Below, one piece after another: positions 1-9,468 of a stretch of 64,000 nt of DNA (position 1 is the first letter of the stretch; the number at the start of each line of letters is the position of its first letter). The stretch comes from Ulva prolifera. Its lineage: Eukaryota > Chlorophyta > Ulvophyceae > Ulvales > Ulvaceae. Location: the NCBI GenBank assembly GCA_023078555.1, contig CM041202.1, positions 930,001-994,000 on the forward strand, read 5' to 3'. The notes under the pieces are model-generated. The model was not told the origin of the DNA. It was given only the letters and a program-made list of their open reading frames with translations, and did not search any database. The position numbers and the translations under genes were made by a program.

Positions 1-365
1 GATACCTCCTCACCACGTGTCTATCCTGGAGGCATGCATGCGCTCCAGACGTCCAGTGGCTGTGCACTCTCAACGATTGTGGTTATGCCGTGCCTGTGCA
101 CCTGCTGCAGATGCATTTGGGGTCCGCTCCAGCACACAGGCACACGGCAAGATATTCCGCACCTGGCAGGCAAGCAAGCACATGCATTGTAGTCGAGTAT
201 TTCTGGCTGTGCTGAGCCGCACATATCCTTGATACGTGTCCTAGAAAGGACATAGACATAGATAAATCCGAATGAACAGGTCCGCAAGCCGAGGGAGCCT
301 CTGAGTCAGTCATGCCACTATTCACATGCATCGGCTACAGCCACAGCGTAGCTCTATGATTGCAG
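1..365. other. Upstream region of the cysteine-rich gene
   Basis: No convincing coding exon was seen here. A splice-acceptor-like AG at 364-365 leads into the first recognised cysteine-rich exon, so earlier exons may lie here or left of the window. Confidence 0.4.
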
Positions 366-2712
366 CCCAAGCTGGCGGAGGGTGCGCCGTGCGACGACGG
401 CGTCATGTGCACCACGGGCGACACATGCAGCGCCGACGGCATGTGCCTGGGTACCCCGGACAACAGCCTCTGCAACGACAACACCGCATGCACCGATGAC
501 GTCTGCGTCGCCAACCAGCCTCCCAGCCATGTTGGGGTGCTGCCCGCCGATGTACTTTCTGATGGCTCTGGATGTGGCTACAAGGCAACAGGCGTTGCTG
601 CCGACGGCTGTGAGTGCGCTCCCAACACGCCACCTGGCTATATGCATGTGCTTGCCACAGGTGCTCGTGTCAGCAGAGGTGCATAATGTCTGCTAGGGAT
701 TCATTATAGCCGATGTCATGTATGGCCCCCTCGTCAGCGCACTGGCGTCCACTTAAAGTTGCAAATGCAGTGTGCTTGGGGTCCGCCGTTCGTGAGCTTG
801 CCAAAAGCTTGACCTTTACATACGCGTCTGAAAATATCTCAATCATTCATAGTGCGGAAGCTCAGCCAAGGCGAATGCGCGCCCCACCTGGCGGCCTCGC
901 AACATGCCTGATAAGTAGTTACTTCTAAACGTGAGCCCGGCTGGGCCATTGTGTAGATGTCACCCTAGATGTGCACGCTGTTGCTGGGCCTGGGCAGGTC
1001 CAGACAGCTGGTCTGCATGCTGCAGCGGTCACTCATTTGAGTTCCCAACGGAACACCCAGTATCCACGCCTAAGCAACATGCATTAGGGCCTCCTCCTGT
1101 GCTAAGCACTGTCACACATAGTAGCACTCTCGCCTTGTTGATCTGTCACTTGAATCGGCGCCTGTCAAGGCGTACCAGAACCTTGCCGTGTGCCTCGACG
1201 ATCGTTTACATGTTAACAATTGTGGAAGAATCAGAAATCATGAACTCAGAGCAGGTTCCCCATGCGCTGGTGCACTTTTGTACACGAGATCTCCCACGCC
1301 GTGCCATCACCAATCTTCTCCCGCGCCCAAAGCATGGCCACGCGTGCAGCAGTGGTGGGTCGCGATGCAACATGCCCAGGGCTGCCACCCGGACATTTGG
1401 CCTGAATATGCGGAATTGTTCCATATCATCGGGCCCGACGATCCAACACTGGTGTGCAGCGATGGATTCTCGTGCTCTGCCGACTTGTGCGGCGCACTCC
1501 CCAGCGTCGCGGCGTCAGTGGCAGGCGACCTTACCCCGGATAGCAATGGCTGCATCTTCGATACTGTTAACGGCCCCGGCTGCCCGCCGGCTGAGAATCT
1601 CCGTGACTGCGCCGCAAACCAGTGCATCGCCGCGGGGCATCTGCCACCTGGTGACGGATGTGTGCTCACCGAGCGGACTGAAGGCGGCTTGCCCTTCTGC
1701 GCGTGCGCCCTCACCTCATGCCACACGTGGCGTGTGCGCCCTGGCAAAGTTTGCTGCAGCTGTGCCCTTGTCCGTGGTATGCACATGCTGCTCCCGGCCC
1801 TTGCCATTGTATGCCGCATCCAGCTCGGGCTTGAGCATGCTTTCAGCCGTAGACAGAATGTGCACCATCTGCCAGGCCCGAAGTTTGCTTTGATTCGACA
1901 TGCCTGTGCTTGTGCTGTAGCTCGTTGTAGCTCATCAGTGGCGCAACATGATGAGCAGTCATGAGTGAGTCATGAAAGAGATGAATCGGGCCATTGGTGA
2001 TGTCCTTCCGTTCATCACCCCCACGCCATGCGGCGGCAAGAATCGCCAACAACACTCTCATCGTCAGTTAAGAAAAGGCTCGTTCTTGGGGTGCCGTACG
2101 TACAGCCTTGGTGCCAGGGTAGCAGTGTTGCATCCTGATGTCACATGGGAGTGCCGCGCCTCTGCTTCAATGATGTTGGCACTCACACCTGCGATGCGGT
2201 TGCGCAGGGCTTCGTTCGCAGAGTGCGGCGGGCTGTGCGTTGACGACCCTGGTGCGGTCGGGACTCCTGACGGTACGGTCCAAGATGACGGATGCGTGCG
2301 GCGGTCTACCATTGACGCCAACGCATTCTGCCCACAGGCTCGGGACTGTGGACAGGGCTTCTGCAACCCAGTGCCAGAGGCCATCGGCGGAGGCTGTCAG
2401 ATTCGCGCCGGGACACCCTTTGACGGTGATTGTGAAGCCACCTTCCTCTGCGAGGTGGGGACATGCATCGCTGTAACAATTGAAAACGTTGGTGACCCGA
2501 ACCCTACGGGAGAGTGCATGTTTACGCCCACAGATGCACTCTGTGACGACAACGACCCCAGCACAGAGGATATTTGCGTTGCCGGCAGAGACCCTGCAGA
2601 GTTCGGCATCAGTGCAGCAGACGTGGACGCCGCGTCGGGTTGTGGGTACAAGGAAGCGGCCGATGACAAGTGTGTTCCCATCTTCTCGTGCTGCACTGTC
2701 GTAAAACCCTGA
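366..2712 (+). CDS. Cysteine-rich modular protein, probably secreted (multi-exon, 5' end unresolved)
   Basis: Three cysteine-dense coding blocks lie on the plus strand. Block one (366-660) follows an acceptor AG, contains CDDGVMCTTGDTC and LCNDNTACTDDVCVA, and ends at the donor-like ACAG/GTGCTC. Block two (about 1380-1710) contains DGFSCSADLC and further spaced cysteines. Block three (2222-2712) starts after TTCGCAG, carries LCDDNDPSTEDICVAGRD, and ends at TGA. Blocks one and three share the same module: LC[ND]DN..., then T[DE]D[VI]CVA, about 20 residues later GCGYK, so the gene probably grew by internal duplication. The CDDGxxCTxxDxC pattern resembles cysteine-rich repeats known from extracellular proteins of algae, protists and myxobacteria (from memory). 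Blocks one and three join in phase, but no acceptor for block two matched the phase of block one. No signal peptide exon was found. The function is unknown; cell-surface or secreted is inferred from the cysteine spacing. Confidence 0.6.
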
Positions 2713-3590
2713 GCTGTGCCACGCAGCGTTCAGTGGCGCATCGTGTTAGAATTGGTGAAGGCCAGTCGACGCTGTTGCCAAGGGCACCTGCGCCGCAGCG
2801 TGTTGCGGCCAGACATCGCAGACAGTAGCATCAGCCTCCGGCGCTCGCGTGCCATGCATATGCCACTGCTGTCTTGACAAGTCTACGTCCTGCAATCTTT
2901 GTAGCATCGACTGTAGGCAGGGCAAAAATCCACTCCATGCAAAGGGGGCGATATCGATACGGCATGTACACGGTCCTGACCTTTTCCTGGCCACGTGCAG
3001 ATGATTTCATGTGAAGCGCTGGCCGACGCCAGGAGGACCATGTAGTGATGGATAGGGGGCTAGGGGTTAGGGCCTCACACGAGTGCGGACGTCGACGGCA
3101 CATCCTGCTATGTACATCATGTGGTGATTTAAAGATGCCTCCCGCCGGTCCTCACAAACAACGCAAATGGGTATCTTTGTCCAAGACTACGTATCAATTG
3201 GGTAGGACTGCAGGAAAGGTATTTGTGGGGTTTGAGGACCTCATAGAGCCACTAGTAGTGAACCTGGGACTGCTTGATGACCCCATCTCGGCTGAACAGG
3301 CAGGTCTTCACAGTGACATGTACTGACTTATACCCCCGCTAGTTGCACACAGTGACGCCCTACGCCATGACATCTCTGGGTGGCTATGTTGAAGGTTGCT
3401 TGTGTTGTTAAAAGCTCTTGTGTTGTTTTGTAAGGCTAGCACAAGAATCAAAAACACCCATGCCGCCACCGCTGATCAGCGTCGGATGTAGAAACAGCAG
3501 CCGTCATGGATGGGATATGGCACTGGTGACAAAGCTGCACGGGTGGCGCCCATGCACAGCATCACATCTTGTTCCCACGTGGGAGTGCAT

Positions 3591-3628
<38 letters not shown>

Positions 3629-3955
3629 GGAAAACATGCACACGATGCGTGGTCTGCGCTCCATTAGACGGGCCCCCATCCAGTGCCACAGCCCCACAGC
3701 ACACTTGCTTCACAGGCAACTTCAAATTCGCAAATTTCATTTTGCATTTGAGTGCATGCATCCCACTCATGCATGTCACTGTACACCTGGTGGAACGCAA
3801 TTCCGGCTTCCAGATTCCTCGAGGTCCGCTTGAGTGTTCTGATCAGAGTGCATTCAAACGGTTTCACGTGTAGTATGTTGACGCGTCGCTTCATGGAGAT
3901 TGGACTCTGGTGTAGACTCTGTAGAGGCCTCTAGGGGAGGGAGCTCAGCTCCTGG
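2713..3955. other. Intergenic, with a 35-bp C run and one weak small ORF
   Basis: No recognised gene. A 92-codon frame at 3048-3326 (+) starts with ATG and ends in a mixed-composition stretch (FVGFEDLIEPLVVNLGLL). It has no recognised family or clear splice context and may be chance. Confidence 0.4.
3592..3626. repeat. Poly-C homopolymer (35 bp)
   Basis: There are 35 uninterrupted C bases. The opposite strand is a G run able to form quadruplexes. The exact length may be unreliable in any assembly. Confidence 0.9.
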
Positions 3956-3960
3956 ACACA

Positions 3961-4510
3961 TGTGAAAGAACACAGCTGCTGTGAGTGTATCTCCCTCTAG
4001 AGTACTCACTGATTCATGCAGCCTGTGTTTAACTCCAATAGACAAGATTACAGAGGTATACACTAAGTAGAAGTATACCTGTGAAAGAACACAGCTGCTG
4101 TGAGTGTATCTCCCTCTAGAGTACTCACTGATTCATGCAGCCTGCATTCAACATGCTGAGTTATACCAACTCAGCAGACTATGTGTCCACAAGCACAAAC
4201 CAACCACATATCCATGCATGTCAGCTAGAGGACACCATACCTGTGTGTAACTCCAATAGACAAGATGTCCTACTGGAGTCAACACAAGGCTTATATGCAA
4301 ACAAGCACACAGACACATAATGTCTACCTATGTGCAAAACAACAAACGCTCCCGCTTTCTGAGTCCCTTTATCTCAGGGATCGCGTCGAACACGTGTACA
4401 ACAACCATGCGTACAACCACCTCTTGATATGCTAGCTTCTAGCTCCCTCACACAGCAGTCTCCTATTGAGCCATGCTTATGATTCTCCTGAAACTCATGG
4501 TTTCACCACA
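3961..4510 (-). repeat. 3' LTR of the copia element
   Basis: This 550-bp terminal repeat runs from TG to CA on the plus strand. Its first 119 bp are tandemly duplicated, with TGTGAAAGAACACAG at 3961 and again at 4080. The right LTR shows the same duplication, so it predates this insertion. Confidence 0.92.
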
Positions 4511-4524
4511 GCCCCCCTGAATCA

Positions 4525-7500
4525 TCAGACTGATTCAATCTGAGAGATCTGCATTCCCAGCGCCTTTGCTCCAGCCTCCTGCTTCGGGCCTGGAAGCGCC
4601 TTGGTGAGGATGTCAGCCTTCATCTCCTCTGTCTTGACAAACACTGCTTCAATGTCTCCTTGCATCACACGGTGGCGGACAAAATGAAACGCAATGTCTA
4701 TGTGCTTTGTCCTACCAGCTGCTCCTGGAGTATGCTGCTTCATCAAAACAAGGGCGGACTGGTTGTCCCCATACAGCCGAATACGCTGCATCTGCCCACT
4801 CAGCTCAGCCATGAGCTTGCGAACCCACAACACCTCCTTCACCGCTGCAGCTGCTGCCACATACTCAGCCTCACATGTTGAGCAAGCTACCACAGTCTGC
4901 AACTTGGATTTCCAGACCACAGGACCACCATGCATGAGTACAACTGCACCTGAGATGCTCTTTCTAGAGTCAGGTTCACCAGCGTAATCAGCATCTGTGT
5001 ATGCCTCTACAGCGGGCATACCACGCTGATACACAATACCCCTATCAAGCGTACCAGCAATGTACCGCAGCACACGCTTGGCAGCTTTCCAATGCACATC
5101 AGTTGCAGTTGCCACAAAACGACTCAGTACACCACATGCATATGCAAGATCAGGCCGAGTGTTCACAGTCAGATACAGCAAGGACCCAACAAGCTCAGCG
5201 TATGGAGTCTCATCACCGAGAGGAGTGCCTTCATGTCGCCCCAGATGTGTGTTTGCCTCCAGCGGTGTGGTGACCGCTTTGCTGTCAGACATGCCGAAAC
5301 GCTCCAGCACATCACGGGCATACTTCGGCTGACCCAACCAGATCTGCCCTAGCTCACGGTCCCTCCGAAGCTGCAGACCCAGGAAGTAGGTGACCTTCCC
5401 GATGTCCTTGATCTCAAAGGCGCCGGCGATTGCCGCCAAGGCTGCCCGAACCATCTGCTTCCTGCCGATGATTATACCGTCGTCCACGTAGATCAGAATG
5501 TAGACTCGCCGCTGCCCTTCACCTTTGTAGAACATGCATGGGTCCGACTCCGATGCAGTGAATCCGAGACGGGTGAGCTCGCTTAGTAGCTTGGCGTGCC
5601 AGGCACGCGCAGCCTGCTTCAGCCCATACAGAGCTTTCCGCAGTCTGTATGTGCGGCCGCCGAATGCCTCCGGCATCCGAACGTACACCTCGTCGGTCGG
5701 GTCAAGCTCCCCATTCAGGACAGCTGTTGCCACATCAAACTGATGCAGCTCAAAATCATGCTCCGCAGCGTGTGCGAGCATGACTCGAAATGTCGCTTGC
5801 TGAGCAGTGGGAGCAAAAACTTCTTCGAAGTCCATGCCCTTGCGCTGCAAGCACCCCAGCACCACCAGCCGGGTCTTGTACTTGTCAACTGCTCCAAACG
5901 CATCACGCTTGATTTTGTAGACTGGTTTCATCGGCAGAACCCTCTTTCCCTTTGGAACTTCAGTCACGAGGTCCAGAACCCCCTTCTCAATGATGGATGC
6001 CCACTCTGCCTCCATGGATGCACGCCAGAGCTCCGCATCAGGTCGGCCAAGCGCCTCTGCAGTCGTCTTCGGTTCATCTGTCAGCCCGTCCGCAGCGTAC
6101 GCATACGCATGGGGTTGAAATGCATCAGGTGCACGCCGCTCCCGTCTGGGGTACCTGTGTGCTGGTATCTCTTCTACGGGTGGCGCGCCCGCATCACCGT
6201 CATTGTCGGGGTCTTCACCACCATCGGCGTTGCCGTCATCACCAGCATCACCACCGCCATCGTCGCCAGCATCTTCATTGCCGTCATCACCAGCATCGTC
6301 GTCGGAGTCTTCACCGTCCGAGTCCTCGGCATCACTGGCAGCTTCCAGTGGTGGCATGTCCGCATACATGTCTGGCTCTCCAAGATCAGGAGTCATCAGG
6401 TCTTCATCGGACTCTGAGCCCACCGGCTCTGCATACGCGGGCATCATCTCGCAGTTCATTTCATACACACGCCCACGCTTCCGTCCTGTGAGGATGATGC
6501 CTCCTTTAGCGTCCATGATCTGACATCTGTCACCCTTCTGGGTGCACTCATGAGCTGCTTCAGTTGCCAGGAACCCTGATAGAAGGTTCACTGTCATGCT
6601 CGGTACCCATAGCACCGAACGCAGCAGCACCAGGCCCGCTGGGCCTCCATCCAGCCACACTTCTCCTTCTCCCATCACATCGTGGCACTCACCACCTCCC
6701 AGAACCACTCGCTTGGTGCTGCTAGGTCTCATGTCACGAATCACATTGCGATTGTGTACAATGTGGTGAGAAGATCCGCTGTCGTAGAGCAGAGCATCAG
6801 TGCTTGCCCCGGCGGCCATTGCCATCCCCTCGGATGGATGTGCAGCTTGTGCAACCATTGCTGCTGCCGGCCGCGGGCGATCCTCGGGCTTCACCTTCGG
6901 TTGCCGACAGTCCCTCTGGATGTGGCCTACCTTCCCGCAGTTGAAACATTTCCGCGTCTCTTTCCGCTTCTTCTGGCCCTCGGCGTTCATCGCCTTGCCA
7001 TCTCTGTTCCCAGCACTATGCTGAGAACTCTCCACCAGTCTGACGGCAGCCTTCAGCTCCTTCATGACCTGGTTGAAGCCTGCGCTCACATGCTGTGTAA
7101 GCATCATGACCAGGGACCCCCTCTCTGGAGCCTCCTTTAGTCCACGCACGAGCGCATTCGCGGCCAGCTGATCCGCTGCCGCGAAGTCGGTGTCTTGAAG
7201 CTTCTCAAGAACCTCAAGCACCCTCTCTGCATACCGCGTGTATGCCTCCGATGAGCCTTGCCGAATGTCATTCAGCTCGCTCACCAAGAGCGGTTGCCGA
7301 AGCTCCTGCTCCACCTCGTATTCAGCACGCACTTGCTGCCACGCCGCCATGGTGGTGGCTGCACGGTCAATGATGCGTGCCAGACCTCTGTCTTCGACGC
7401 AGAGCAGCATCCTGCTCCGGACCTTCGCGTCCGCCATCACTTCATGTTGTGCAGCCATGTCTGGCTCCTCTGTGAGCCAGCCCTCCACTCCCATAGTAGT

Positions 7501-7596
7501 CAAGGATGCCCGGAACTGTGCAGCCCACAGCCGGTAGTCCCCACCCCGCTTCAGCTTGCGGACGGCATGGAGAGTGCTGCTTCGTTGATCTTTCAT
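4525..7596 (-). CDS. Copia gag-pol polyprotein
   Basis: An uninterrupted frame of about 1,023 codons from the ATG at 7596; the in-frame GTG further upstream is less likely as a start. In order it shows a gag region (residues about 1-200), a CCHC zinc knuckle CFNCGKVGHIQRDC (near 210), an aspartic-protease motif with LLYDSGSSHHIV (near 270), a strongly acidic Asp/Gly/Glu linker (about 430-480), a copia reverse transcriptase with LHQFDVATAVLNGELD and YVDDGIIIG, and an RNase H-like C-terminus with YTDADYAGEPDSRKSISG and ADILTKALPGP. The family is certain from the reverse transcriptase. The product should form virus-like particles and copy the element RNA if expressed. The encoded set of parts looks incomplete for an autonomous copia element. 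Confidence 0.93.
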   Translation of the reverse strand: MKDQRSSTLHAVRKLKRGGDYRLWAAQFRASLTTMGVEGWLTEEPDMAAQHEVMADAKVRSRMLLCVEDRGLARIIDRAATTMAAWQQVRAEYEVEQELRQPLLVSELNDIRQGSSEAYTRYAERVLEVLEKLQDTDFAAADQLAANALVRGLKEAPERGSLVMMLTQHVSAGFNQVMKELKAAVRLVESSQHSAGNRDGKAMNAEGQKKRKETRKCFNCGKVGHIQRDCRQPKVKPEDRPRPAAAMVAQAAHPSEGMAMAAGASTDALLYDSGSSHHIVHNRNVIRDMRPSSTKRVVLGGGECHDVMGEGEVWLDGGPAGLVLLRSVLWVPSMTVNLLSGFLATEAAHECTQKGDRCQIMDAKGGIILTGRKRGRVYEMNCEMMPAYAEPVGSESDEDLMTPDLGEPDMYADMPPLEAASDAEDSDGEDSDDDAGDDGNEDAGDDGGGDAGDDGNADGGEDPDNDGDAGAPPVEEIPAHRYPRRERRAPDAFQPHAYAYAADGLTDEPKTTAEALGRPDAELWRASMEAEWASIIEKGVLDLVTEVPKGKRVLPMKPVYKIKRDAFGAVDKYKTRLVVLGCLQRKGMDFEEVFAPTAQQATFRVMLAHAAEHDFELHQFDVATAVLNGELDPTDEVYVRMPEAFGGRTYRLRKALYGLKQAARAWHAKLLSELTRLGFTASESDPCMFYKGEGQRRVYILIYVDDGIIIGRKQMVRAALAAIAGAFEIKDIGKVTYFLGLQLRRDRELGQIWLGQPKYARDVLERFGMSDSKAVTTPLEANTHLGRHEGTPLGDETPYAELVGSLLYLTVNTRPDLAYACGVLSRFVATATDVHWKAAKRVLRYIAGTLDRGIVYQRGMPAVEAYTDADYAGEPDSRKSISGAVVLMHGGPVVWKSKLQTVVACSTCEAEYVAAAAAVKEVLWVRKLMAELSGQMQRIRLYGDNQSALVLMKQHTPGAAGRTKHIDIAFHFVRHRVMQGDIEAVFVKTEEMKADILTKALPGPKQEAGAKALGMQISQIESV

Positions 7597-7623
7597 TGCG
7601 CTTAACACAATGAGCCCATAACC

Positions 7624-8174
7624 TGTGAAAGAACACAGCTGCTGTGAGTGTATCTCCCTCTAGAGTACTCACTGATTCATGCAGCCTGTGTTTAACTCCA
7701 ATAGACAAGATTACAGAGGTATACACTAAGTAGAAGTATACCTGTGAAAGAACACAGCTGCTGTGAGTGTATCTCCCTCTAGAGTACTCACTGATTCATG
7801 CAGCCTGCATTCAACATGCTGAGTTATACCAACTCAGCAGACTATGTGTCCACAAGCACAAACCAACCACATATCCATGCATGTCAGCTAGAGGACACCA
7901 TACCTGTGTGTAACTCCAATAGACAAGATGTCCTACTGGAGTCAACACAAGGCTTATATGCAAACAAGCACACAGACACATAATGTCTACCTATGTGCAA
8001 AACAACAAACGCTCCCGCTTTCTGAGTCCCTTTATCTCAGGGATCGCGTCGAACACGTGTACAGCAACCATGCGTACAACCACCTCTTGATATGCTAGCT
8101 TCTAGCTCCCTCACACAGCAGTCTCCTATTGAGCCATGCTTATGATTCTCCTGAAAACTCCTGGTTTCACCACA
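7624..8174 (-). repeat. 5' LTR of the copia element
   Basis: This 551-bp repeat is almost identical to 3961-4510. The internal 119-bp head duplication is present at 7624 and 7743. Promoter function for the minus-strand element is inferred from its position. Confidence 0.92.
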
Positions 8175-8198
8175 ACACATGCTACACATACTCTCATG

Positions 8199-8513
8199 TG
8201 GGCTTGGGGGGTTGTGCTGGGGGAGGCGGGGGCCTCCCCGGGTTGGGGGTTTTTGTTGCGGTCTCGCTGTTTGTTTGCTGGGCGGCCTTGGCGGCTTGTG
8301 CTTCCGTGTCTCGTGCGCCTCGCTGGTGGGCGGGGTTTGGGTGGGGGTGGGCGTGTGGGTGTGGGCGTGTGTGTGGCTATGTGGCTGTGTGGCTGTGTCC
8401 GGCGCGAGTGCTGCCGTTGCGTGGGTGTGAGCTTTGTGTGGCTTGCTGCGTGGTGTGCGGTTCCCCTGGTTCTTGCTTGCGGTGCTACCTGCCTCGCTTG
8501 CTTTGTCCTTGTA
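8199..8513 (+). mobile_element. Family A short retroposon-like insert with 15-bp target duplication
   Basis: This G/T-rich 315-bp insert ends in GCTTTGTCCTTGTA. It is flanked by ACACATACTCTCATG (8184-8198) and ACACATACTTTCATG (8514-8528), a 15-bp direct repeat with one mismatch. The interior matches 57470-57748 (opposite strand) and 58661-58825. Long target duplications with a constant 3' end and variable 5' end are typical of LINE- or SINE-type retroposition. Frames inside it (up to 139 codons) are low-complexity and not treated as genes. Confidence 0.75.
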
Positions 8514-8528
8514 ACACATACTTTCATG

Positions 8529-9468
8529 CAGCCAAGATGCTGAGGTGAACATTTCAACACTGTTCACCACACTGCCAGATGCAGACGCATGGATATAGAT
8601 AGGCTGTGAAAATACATGCTGGAGTTGGTTATGCACACATAAGTTGTGCTTGATGAACATACGTAATGCTGTATTGTTTCGTTGGTTTGTTCCACCACCT
8701 TCCACAGGCACACTAGGAGAGCCATTTTCCTGGTTGCGAGGATTCCTGTTTGATGGGGAACCTGGAGTGAGCTGCCTCTCTGACGGGTGGCCTAGTCCGG
8801 AGGATCAATGCTACATGAGTGCATCCAACACCCCGGTTTTGGCTGAGAAACGTGCGGACAGCATGCAGCCACAGACCCCTGGGCCCTGGTAGCCTCAGTG
8901 CAGACACCAGAAGCTATGCAACAGCATGGTACGTACACAGCACAAGTGCAGCTCGTTGGCAGACTCAATCAGGAAGATCTGTTCATGTAGTGTGAAAGCG
9001 GTATCCATAAACGTGGTCGCCAGTATCAGCGCTTCAGGCCTAGCTAAGGTCGAACATGTCTGCGTTGATGATCGACTCGTGCATGACACAGGATATTGTA
9101 CATGTGTAGTATCTGCTTTTTGTCTTCTGTTTAATGTGCGCTGCTGAGCGCTGCTCTATGCTCCCGGCGCACGCTGGCCTTGTCCAAATTGCAGGCATGC
9201 AGAACTCCCGAGTGAAGTATCCGTTCAGCTACCCACATCGATTGACTTGGACGATTGCATTCAAAGTAGCCGGAGCATGGCATGGCGTGACATAGCGGGC
9301 GGGCTCTTTCGTCAGCTGTCACCGCAGCTGCATGCGTCAACGGCGCCGACTGGTACGCCCATCCACTAGTGTGTGTCGATATCCTACGATAGGCCTTTGA
9401 GAATGAAATTTTGGCGTATGTGGTGCATTCCTCTGGCATGCGTCCGGCGTTGTCGTATTGGTTGCAGG
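8529..9468. other. No gene recognised
   Basis: Only short, unsupported frames occur. Nothing else was seen. Confidence 0.5.

Larger units (their letters stand above)
3961..8174 (-). mobile_element. Ty1/copia LTR retrotransposon, very young, set of parts looks incomplete
   Basis: The element is bounded by two LTRs (3961-4510 and 7624-8174) that start TGTGAAAG and end TTTCACCACA. A 5-bp target duplication, ACACA, lies at 3956-3960 and 8175-8179. It is transcribed on the minus strand. A purine-rich tract (AGGGGGGC, minus sense) sits just inside the left LTR as a polypurine tract, and the bases next to the right LTR (GGTTATGGGC, minus sense) are a possible primer-binding site. The two LTRs differ at only about three positions by eye over 550 bp, so the insertion is recent. 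One long gag-pol frame is open throughout. The recognisable parts do not make up a full autonomous set, so it counts as broken, with about one break, and is probably non-autonomous. Confidence 0.93.

Noticed and set aside
8136-8560. Overlapping 135-144-codon frames on both strands
   Set aside because: They fall in the low-complexity family A insert and recur as shadows wherever that repeat occurs.
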